The translations under genes and the position numbers were made by a program. The notes beneath the pieces were generated by a model. The model worked only from the letters and a program-made list of their open reading frames with translations. It was not told where the DNA came from and searched no databases. 64,000 bases of DNA from Prinia subflava. Taxonomy: Eukaryota > Chordata > Aves > Passeriformes > Cisticolidae. The stretch lies in the NCBI RefSeq assembly GCF_021018805.1, contig NC_086283.1, forward strand, positions 8,011,162 through 8,075,161. The letters are read 5' to 3'. This document shows positions 14,601 through 64,000 of this stretch, in pieces. Positions within the stretch are counted from its first letter, which is position 1. Each line of letters starts with the position of its first letter.

Positions 14601-15149
14601 AGCAAGTTTTTTACTATGCTCAAAATACCACTTTCTCTTGTTTCATCTGTCAAATCTATTCAACTGACTGGAAACACAGGGGCTGTATTTTCAGGAGGAA
14701 AATACATTCTTGCAATATGTTTCACGCTTGTTATGGACTTCACCATTAGAAAACTTTATGGCTCAAGAAGCATAAAGGCAACTAACGACTCAATCAATTA
14801 ACACAACACTAACTGTGTTATTAATACAACTAACACAAACAACAAATTAACACAACACCACAAAAACTACAGAGAATGACTTCTCACCTGGAAGTCTATT
14901 GCCTTGCCACACCTGTCTGCTCCAGTTTAAAGAGTTCCAGCTTCTAATTTCTCTAGAAGGTAAGTGTGAGGCACATAGGATGGAATAAGGGAGAAGCAAG
15001 CCAGGAAAGGCCTGACCAGGCACATTTTATTATAGGCAAACTGCCTCAGCTGCTCAAGAGGCTGCCCAAGCAATACTCATGTTGAACTCGTACATACTCA
15101 AGACCCCCTACAACTGGCACAGAGATTTGCCTTTGTTCAAATTCCTCTT

Positions 15150-15478
15150 TCCTGTCTCTCAACTTTTTCAAGACACTTCAAAGAAGATCAAAAAGCTTGA
15201 AAGAAGTGCAGTTGTTTAGTCTGCAGAAGAGAAGATAAATGGGAGACCTGGTCTTGTTCTTCAAAGACAAAGCAAGTTGGTACGAGAATGGGACTAAACT
15301 GTTCACCAGGTCTGATGTAGACATTAAAAAGAAACAAGATTTAAGTTTTGGAAAACTTTCAAGGAAGAGTAATAGACTGAACAGGCTGCCTTTGGAGGCC
15401 GTGGAATATCCATCACTGGAAGGTTTTAAAAACAGGCTAGGCAAACATCTGTCAGAAGTGATTAAGTTACAGTAGACG
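15150..15478 (-). mobile_element. CR1 LINE fragment, antisense, diverged
   Basis: On the plus strand it reads like the reverse of a CR1 3' region: AACAGGCTGCC, then GGAGGCCGTGGAATATCCATC and ACTGGAAGGTTTTAAAAACAGG, followed by a CATCTGTCAG motif. On the minus strand the order is the usual CR1 one, including GCAGACTAAACAACTGC near the distal end. Divergence from the remembered consensus suggests an old copy. Chance open frames on both strands inside it are not genes. Confidence 0.75.
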
Positions 15479-18400
15479 AAAAGATCTTTTGCCTCCTCTT
15501 CTGCTAAGGTCTTTTTGTTACACCCAGTGTTACAAACCAAATCACGTTTCTGTCTTTTACACGCCTGTGTTTTATTTAACTTTAAAAATCATGCAGTAAA
15601 ACCTGCCCTTCTGTGATATTTCCACAAAATCAAGTGTGTTTATTTGGGACAACATAATAGACATCAAAGACTTGTTAAGTGTGAAAGCAGGATAAAGAAA
15701 CCACCTGTGAAGTAAAATACCAATGTATTAAATTTACACTCACTCTGAATAAATTAACCTCTAACGTCATAATGCAGACAGCACTGCATCTTTTTGTCCT
15801 CCAAGAGAAAAAATTGTTCAACTCATGACTTACTGATCTGCAGTCACTTTAAGATGTTCCTTAAAGGATATTTTAAAGAAAGAACTTTTCCCCAAGCACA
15901 AAGAAATATAAATTTGAATCTTACAAAATATTAATAGAAAAAAGACAGCAGAAGGCTGCTTTGAGAAGTACCCAAATCTTTTTTCAACTATATTAAATTA
16001 TGAGTAAGGACAGCTTCCATCACACTGGAGGAAAAAAGCCGTCTGAGACCTTTTTCCTCCCCCTGCTGTTTAATACTAATGCAACCATGGAAATGAAAAA
16101 TAAACATTGATTTCCCCTTACCCCCAGCATGACAGGAAATCTAACAGCGGAAATGTTCCTTGGTAAAGGTAAGAACCATGCAGGTAACTGTTCAGAGCAA
16201 CACACGAGTTTCTGGGGGTCTGGACTGACATCATATACCCCATACCACTATGACAAGAAGGGGTGCTGTTTACTTTGCTCACACCTGATGTTCCTACCAG
16301 CTGCCCTCTGTGCTGATTCCTCACTTTTGTCTATGTTGCTGGCATTTGACCTTCTTTAGGTTTCAGGTAACAAACTCCTTAGAAGAGATAAACATGAATT
16401 AACAGCTGTGACATAAAGCAATCAGATCATAATCAGGAAAGTTGAAAAATATTATGGTCAATATCAGATTCATCTTGCTGCACACCTGAGCAATCCTTCT
16501 AATGACAACTGTTTTACATTATTTTCATTATATAGGTATTTCCCAAGTATGTTCATGGGGACTTGTAAAGTGTGTGGTATTTGCAGGCACACAAGAACTC
16601 AATTATGCTTTTCATTCTTGGTCTAGACAGGTCTGGGATAATATTTATCTCTTATTTTGCCTCTCAATATGTGGTTTTTTTCTTGTCAATTAAAGATCTA
16701 TCCTTCAGTCTGATGTCAATCTTTTCCAGAGTAACATGACATCCATAAAATTATTTATTCTACTTAAATGGGGAAAGGGCAGGGAAACAGAAACCAATAG
16801 GATTAAGAAAAATTCATAGCCTGTTTAGCCTTCCTTTGACAAAGACGCCCTAGGTTAACTTGCCACTATTAAATTCATACTAAATTGGAGTTGCAACAGC
16901 ATCAAAGATATATCATCATACCTTTCTACATAAAAGTGATAACAATCTCACTCAAATATGCTTCATTATCAGAAGGCGCTAGGCAACTCAAGTCCTATTA
17001 TTCCAATCTGATGGACTAGTTTAAGATTTACGCAAATTTTTTTAGCAAATATCCTTTTTCATTTGATATAATTTTCTTCACACAATCCACTGCTTCCAGT
17101 CTGGACAATAAGTTGTTGTTTCCTTCTCTCTTTAAATTTAAAGGTCTAAAAGAAACAAAGATACCTAGAGCGATGTATGGAAAATATGTATGTAGTTACA
17201 ACAGCAAAGAGATACTCTACAGCACAAATATGCTGAAACTAGTTCTAGGAGTAATTTTTGCCTTCAACACCTTGCACCTTCAGGATTCAGTGCTGCTAAA
17301 ACATCACAGCAATTCACAAATATATTTTCTGAAGTTCTCATAAGTCAAAATTATAGCAACAGGAATATATTGTTAACGAGTTACAAGGTATATAATACAG
17401 AGAATACTGTATGATGAAGCTGTACTGATAAGCAATGACCCTTGAGACAACCTAAAAATATACAACACTGCCACCTCACAAAAATAAAGACAAAAAAACC
17501 CCAAAACTAGAACTCCCACTTTACCAACCATTTGTCACAGTTGTTTCTGTTAGTCCTTTCTAAGGCCTTATACCTTTTAGCAACATCTAGTATTAAAAGC
17601 TCGGGTTTCAGACTTTGGTTTTGCTTAATTTTATAGAATTTGGGCTTCCTTTCGAAGAGGTCTGCCAAAGGGTGTAAAATTTAAACATAACTGGAGGATA
17701 ATAAGTGAATGGTATGGGCATACCAAACTGGGAGGCTGTATTTAATCCCTACTGCCTCATCTTACTGCAGATTTCATGTAAGTATCCTGAGTCTGCAAAC
17801 TATTTGTGAAAAGCAACGATTTCACTTAAATGAAAATAAAAATCTCTCTGAGCCGAAGAAACAAAAAGAGCAAGAAATGCAAGCATTGCTCAGTTTGCAG
17901 TAGTATTGCCTTTATTTTTTGCCAGCTGCTAAACCAGGCTCAAAACCACTTACTGATGAACCTCAGGTACAGCACTATCTGATATATACAGTACTGATAC
18001 ATATTTATTTAATACTAATAGATACCAAATATATACTGTGCTTCAGGAATGCTGCCATATGCCGGGGGACCGTGGACTGGCAACATAACCATAAGCTCGT
18101 CTGTGCCGATCCAATGCACGCATCCCTGCACAGAACGTGTGCTGTATGTTAAACCTCGTATCTCTACTGAGGATGGACCAATACCGGGTTATACTCTGTT
18201 CTTCGCTCAAGGCTATGCAAAAGTATAACAAACGTTGTACAATTAAGCAACAGTGAGGCAGCATCTACGTGTCCTTCAGCAAACGTCAGGGAATACAAGT
18301 ACTTTTCAGGCTAATACGGCATCTTGTTCCTGCACAGCCCACCACCCTACGCCGCTTTCAAACCCTCATTCCAGTGACTGAATAAAGGACCAATAAATAA

Positions 18401-18910
18401 ACCGCTTTGAGATGAACCACTTCACCTGCGCTCGCATCCTCCACGCAAAGTGCAGGATCTGAATTTGCAACGCCGCCCTACAGCTAGAGCGCACCTCGAG
18501 CGCTGCGATAAAATCCTTGGAGTGAACTGAACCACGACCGTAACGCCGCTTCCCGCGGCTCCGGTCCTGCCCCTCCGCCGAGGGTGCTCCCTCACAAGGG
18601 CAGCCCCCCACGATCACCGCCACGGGGCGCCGCGCTCCCCCCGACCCGCGCTGTGCTGGCGCCTCGCAGCAAATTAGCGGGGACGAATTAGCGGGGCCCC
18701 GCCTGCCCCCCACCCACCCCAGAGAGCCCGGCGCGGCCTGCGGGGCAGCCCCAGGGCACCCATGGCGCCGTTCCCCAGCGGCTGGCGAGGGAGCACCGAC
18801 GGGTGCCACTCCCGGCGGGGCCACCGGAGCGCGGAGAGGGGCACTGAGAGCACGGAGAGGAGCACTGAGAGCCCGCCCGGCCGAGCCCGCGGCCCCGCCG
18901 CGACACTCAC

Positions 18911-19110
18911 ATGAACCGAGGAGCCGCCGCCGCTGCCGGCCCGGGGAAGAAGGACCCGCTCCTGCGGCTGGGCCAGCGAGCGCCTGACGTTTGCAAGCAG
19001 GCGCCCGGGAAAGCCTCGCTCCCCCCAGCAAGCACAGGGCTTAGGTGCCCAGCGCGTCGTTCTTGGAGCACTGGCAGAGCACGCGCACACACAGGGAGAA
19101 GGGTATTAAA
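18911..19110 (-). other. AIMP1: AIMP1 exon 1 (5' UTR, possibly coding at its end)
   Basis: The donor on the minus strand is TTCAT|GTGAGT, with the intron starting at 18910. Joining it to exon 2 gives an open frame ...AAAAAPRFM-FLSRFLVK-MAANN, in which the codon for the first M is split AT|G across the junction. Upstream, this frame stays open through the GC-rich sequence to a stop at 19113-19111, but contains no ATG. The true transcription start is unknown; I give the open frame as the outer limit. The recalled human long isoform has a similar RFM-IFCRLLAK-M stretch, which supports the exon and the junction. Confidence 0.6.
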
Positions 19111-19231
19111 CTATTTTTTTGTTTGTTTATGTTGTTTGGTTTGTTTTTTTTAAGAACCCGGGAGAAAAGGAAGCTCAGGCACTGTGCCAGTCGCCCCTGT
19201 GGCCCTACAGCGAGCGGCTGGCGGGGAGCAG

Positions 19232-19250
19232 TGACGTCACGGGGCGGGGC
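19232..19250. promoter_or_regulatory. CRE palindrome and GC box
   Basis: TGACGTCA, the full-consensus site for CREB/ATF family factors, is followed after one base by GGGGCGGGGC, a consensus Sp1/KLF site. Both lie just upstream of the putative TBCK first-exon donor. Factor binding is inferred from the motifs alone. Confidence 0.6.
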
Positions 19251-19282
19251 GGTGCGCGGCGGGGGCGGCGGCTGTCGCGCAG
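19240..19282 (+). other. TBCK: TBCK exon 1, untranslated (putative)
   Basis: A good plus-strand donor, CGCAG|GTACCA, occurs at 19282/19283 inside the CpG island, directly downstream of the CRE and GC box. The next plausible exon is the one carrying the TBCK start codon, with its acceptor at 22920, so a noncoding first exon is expected about here. The start at 19240 is a guess; the end is supported only by the donor match. Confidence 0.4.
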
Positions 19283-22200
19283 GTACCAGCGGAGCGCTCG
19301 CTTCGCTCTTTCCCGTTCATCCTTATGCTCATCCCCTTCCCCCCTCCCTTGTCCTCTTTTCCATCCCTATTCCCACCCCTGTACCCATCCCTCTCCTCTG
19401 CCCCATCCCTGTTCCCCCTTCCCCATCGCCTTACTCCTTCCCCATCCCCTTTCCCATCTCCTTGTTCCCTCCCTATGCCTTTGCCCATTCCCACCCCCTT
19501 CCAGCATGCTCTCCCCTTGCCAGCCCCCTCCCTTTCCCCGGGAGATCTCCAGGCAATGAGTCTGTAGCAGCACAGGGGTGATCAGGGCCCCCAGCATTTC
19601 TTAGAGTCATTTAGAGAACGGGGTAAAAGCGATTTATTTGTCTTGTGCCGGGTTTAGTTCCTGAACAGATGTGCGTATTGGATAAATCAAATGGTGACAA
19701 ACCCCTTTTTAGGTGTTTATTGGGACCCTGATGTAGCAGAATTAAACTTCCTTTCAGTACTTATTCTGCATTTTAATAAACTTTGTGAAATCACTCATTT
19801 TCAGGTTTTTTTGTGAAGTGGCCACACTAGTTAAAATTGCATATCCTATTTCAGTTATTTTATCAAATTAATCATTACTCTAGCTGTAGCAGGAATATTT
19901 TAAGGCTTAAGTGCAAAATTATTTTGTGAAAGAATTTCTTCCTATGAAATGGCCCACTTTGTTTTAACATACCGTGATTTAATGAAAAAGTATAAGTATA
20001 GCATATTCAGGCTATTTGCTCTCCTGAAATTCCCCTCAATTGCTTTAAAAATATTTTAATAACAGTGTAATTATGTTTTAATTCAGAAAATCTGTCTTCA
20101 CTAAGTAAGGGTTATTTACACTTGAGAACTTAGGAGGCATTTAACTAAGTAGCCATTTCAAGTTACTGTTTGGGCTACTTGCCCTTATTTCTGCATGTGG
20201 TCGCTTTAGGAATTTGTAGTTGAGTTTCACTGGATGGACTCATTCAGGTTGGTCTCTGCGTAAGTGCAGTGTTTGCTCCTGAGAATCAGATTTGTTATGT
20301 TCTGACTTCTTTCTTTTCCTAAGGGCAAAGTTCTACGTGTCCCTTAATTCAATCATCTTAGCACTGCTTTAGTGAAGCTGTTGTAAGTGATGGTTCTAGA
20401 AAAGGCTGGCTTCTGAATAAAAAACATTTTTTCTCTGAGAGCAGTAGATACTTGGAGGAGCAGATAAATTGCTCAATAGATGGAGTTCCACTTTGTATTT
20501 TATCTCTCATTTTTGGACATCAAAGCTACCTAATGCAAGATTTTCAAAATAGTGCTAATCTGAATATTGAACAGGAATTTCTAAAGGTCTTTTTTTTTCT
20601 TTTTGATTTTGCTGCGAATGTTGGTGTGTGTTTTTGTGTACTATGAAGGTTTCTAAGGGGGATTTGGATGAAGGCGGGAAGCTAGGGAGGGTCATTCAGA
20701 GATGGGATGGAAGAAATCCACTTATGGACTTCTAACCTTTATACCAGGCACGTTTCATGGATGTGATAGACTGTCTCTCATAAATGCAATAAATGGTGCT
20801 TTGGAAATGGTGACTCCATAATAAGACAGTCTTCACTTCCTCTTCCATCCTTGCTGTTTTGGATTATTGGAATTGAATTTCCAGCATTAAGTCTCAAAAT
20901 TGAATTTGCCTTAACTGGTTCTGGTGTCAGTTTAAAATAACAAACCTTTCTTCTTCTCTTCCTGTTTTTATTTCAAAGTGGCAGGGAAGTTTTGCAGGAT
21001 ATAATTAATGCCTTCCAATCATAAAGTTAATGTAGTGTGTGTCTTTCCTATATAGTAGAAGTGAGTTTGAGGTATAAAATTGAGTGCATTGAAGAAAGGA
21101 TGATGTGTAGCACTCTCCTGTGTTTATAGTTCTGCCAGACTTAGATGTGGAGTGAAAAAGAAACCAAAACACACAAACAAACCCCCTCAATTTAAAAATA
21201 ATCAGAGAAGAGCTTTTTTTCAGATAAACTTCTAAAATATCTGTAACCATTCTGTTTGAATTTAGAAGTGTCAGTAAGTTACTAGAGAAATGTTGAGACT
21301 GAAAAAAAACTTGTTTAAAAAAAAAAAACCTCCTTTCATTTAAGCTGTAATGTGTGTCCCTTAAAGGTGGCAGAAGGCTTAAGTTTGGGGTTACTTGTTT
21401 TATTTTTCAACTCAGTCTCTGGAATTTGTGTTAACTGAGAATTAATTAGAGATGAGTTTGACTGTGAGGGTACCAATTGACAGAACTGTCATCGGAGAAA
21501 ACTTCTTCTATTGCTTTCATGGATTCCCTGTAATTAACTCTGTAGTAAGAGAACGTGTTTTATTTCATATCTTTTAAAGTTCTCTATTGATTCCTTTAGG
21601 TGGGTGACAGGAAAGGTTGTTTGCATATCTCATGTCTTGCTTTTTGCTCATCTGGTTGCCAGTCAAAGGAGGTGAGTGGTAAGTGTGCAGTCGCCTAAGT
21701 TGAACACATTGCAGGTGCTGTAATTCCTCCTTGTAAGCCAGGTGATCTAGAGTGCAAGGAGAGTTTAATCTCTTAAAATATTTATTGAATTGATGGTATT
21801 TAACAATTCTTTTTATTAAACTTCCTTTCTAAGTGTCAGCTGAATGCAGGTACAATGTATTAGAGACATGTTATCTAACAGTATTTTTCTACAGTAAAAG
21901 TGAGAACATTTTACCTTACTAAATATATTGTACACTACATATTTACATTCTTAGAGACATAGTGTGTCTTGCTGCTGGGCATAATCTTATTTCCCCTCCC
22001 CTCCACTCTGATCATAATAATTTTTTTCTTTTATTTTAGAGCAAGCACTAGAGGGCCATTGTGCCAAGCAAGATTATAATTGAATCTGTAAACTAAGCTA
22101 TTTTTTCTAAATGTTTAATAAGTAGTTTATTTGGCAGACTTGATGTTTTTAGAGGAATGGGGGTTCTTATAAATCTGCAGTTAAAGTTTTCCAATTGGAA

Positions 22201-22920
22201 CCTGCTGCATGCCAGTAAGTCTTTGTGCTTGCACTCTGTCCAATTGATGACTTTCCAGTGGAAAATTCTAACTGTAATGTGCATTGTTCACATCCTAAAA
22301 TAAATCATCTGCAAAAAAGTACGAAATATTCATACAATATGAAAGTATTGTATCTTTACAAATAAGACTTTTAATACTAACATAAATATTCCAATGCTCA
22401 AAGCTGTTTCAGATTTTTCCTCCTTTTTCAAGTTTGATTCCTTAACATTATACATTCATATTCCATATGATTATATTTACTAGAATGCGAAAATACATAA
22501 CTCATGTCTGTGTTTCTTTGGGGAAAAAAGCCACAAATGAGATCAGTCTTTTTTATTTGCTTTGTATCCTAAGTTGGACTGTATTCGTTGAAACAGAAAG
22601 TATCTTTCATAGTATTCATTTGTATAGCCTTAGTAAATAGGTTCAGTATGTAAGGATCTTTCTGCACCCTGTGTGGAGTTGCTCTCAGTTGGGATTCACA
22701 CATAAATTTAGTAGTTTTTTGCTGGGAATTTTGTGCTTTGAACAAGGTTGTTCCCTTACAGAAAGAATAATTTTGAGATGCCAAATTGTTAAGTCTTCTG
22801 TTTCTCCTGTGTGACTTCCTGAGGGGAAAAAAAATCTTAATTGAATTCTTTAGTAAACAACTAGTAACCTGAGTCTGTATCTTTTGCTGATAAATTTTTA
22901 CTCTGTGTTCTCTATTTAAG
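19283..22920 (+). other. TBCK: TBCK intron 1 (putative)
   Basis: Sequence between the putative untranslated exon 1 and the ATG exon. It opens with a C-rich degenerate repeat (19329-19540). I see no other repeat or gene. An additional 5' UTR exon cannot be excluded from sequence alone. Confidence 0.5.
19329..19540 (+). repeat. C-rich degenerate pyrimidine repeat
   Basis: About 210 bp of almost pure pyrimidine on the plus strand, built of loose variants of CCCATCCCTNTTCC. It begins about 45 bp after the putative TBCK exon 1 donor, on the edge of the CpG island. The complementary strand is G-rich with repeated GGGN spacing. Open frames reading Pro/Ser on plus and Gly/Arg on minus are by-products of composition. 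Confidence 0.8.

Positions 22921-64000
<41,080 letters not shown>

Larger units (their letters stand above)
3280..18910 (-). other. AIMP1: AIMP1 intron 1
   Basis: A 15.6-kb intron between the CpG-island exon and the ATG exon. It holds a 20-base G run (3583-3602), a small A-rich tandem repeat (8583-8636) and an old CR1 copy (about 15150-15478). The rest is AT-rich and unrecognised. Its first few hundred bases (18460-18910) belong to the CpG island. Confidence 0.7.
18460..19320. promoter_or_regulatory. CpG island, shared AIMP1/TBCK bidirectional promoter
   Basis: This is the only GC-rich, CpG-dense block in the window. It contains the AIMP1 exon 1 donor (minus, 18911) and a likely TBCK exon 1 donor (plus, 19282), only about 370 bp apart, so both start sites must sit between or beside them. 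It has a full cAMP-response palindrome TGACGTCA at 19232-19239 and a GC box at 19241-19250 (GGGGCGGGGC). There is no obvious TATA box. An 11-bp sequence AATTAGCGGGG is repeated at 18672-18682 and 18686-18696, and a 19-bp unit is imperfectly duplicated with a 21-bp period at 18832-18871. Confidence 0.85.

Noticed and set aside
15178..15540. 120-codon minus-strand and 78-codon plus-strand open frames
   Set aside because: Both lie in the diverged CR1 fragment, in its noncoding 3' region.
18366..19031. 221-codon open frame on the minus strand, and shorter ones overlapping it
   Set aside because: The sequence is CpG island, where stops are rare. The translation is Arg/Ala/Gly/Pro-rich in all frames and runs across the AIMP1 exon 1 donor.
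19045..19581. Pro/Ser-rich open frames (plus) and Gly/Arg-rich frames (minus) up to 178 codons
   Set aside because: They are translations of the CpG island and the C-rich repeat, not protein-like and present in several frames at once.

Overview
The window is vertebrate nuclear DNA, almost certainly from a bird and probably a songbird. It is AT-rich, with long introns, one CpG island and no compact operon-like coding. The interspersed repeats I recognise by eye are avian: CR1 LINE tails and ERVL-type LTRs of the kind common in passerines. No database search was possible, so repeat family names and comparisons with human proteins come from recalled family knowledge.

Two genes account for all the coding sequence I can support, arranged head to head. 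AIMP1 (p43 scaffold subunit of the multi-tRNA-synthetase complex) lies on the minus strand from the CpG island near 19.0 kb leftwards. Its GC-rich first exon ends at 18911, the exon with the usual start codon is at 3146-3279, and the second coding exon is at 2307-2420. The remaining exons, including the EMAPII/OB-fold tRNA-binding part, lie beyond the left edge. TBCK (pseudokinase, TBC Rab-GAP domain and rhodanese domain; FERRY-complex subunit) lies on the plus strand. A putative untranslated exon 1 ends at 19282, and 19 coding exons from 22963 to 60099 join in one unbroken frame of 620 codons, stopping after the first part of the TBC domain. The rest of TBCK, including the rhodanese domain, is beyond the right edge.

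Layout: 1-3.3 kb AIMP1 coding exons; 3.3-18.9 kb AIMP1 intron 1, with a 20-G run and an old antisense CR1; 18.5-19.3 kb shared CpG-island promoter with a full CRE palindrome; 19.3-26 kb TBCK introns 1-2, with a C-rich tract and a 315-bp element with long terminal inverted repeats; 26-42 kb TBCK intron 3, with two ERVL-type LTRs, a MIR-like SINE relic and an LTR fragment; 42-60 kb the main run of TBCK exons, including a GC-AG intron and a (GGGA)n(GGAT)n array beside a splice donor; 60-64 kb the start of a long intron with a CR1 copy.

I did not find an undescribed multi-gene system. The most notable points are the AIMP1 upstream start codon created by splicing, the GC-AG intron in TBCK, the compact bidirectional promoter, and the inverted-repeat element with a 5-bp target duplication.
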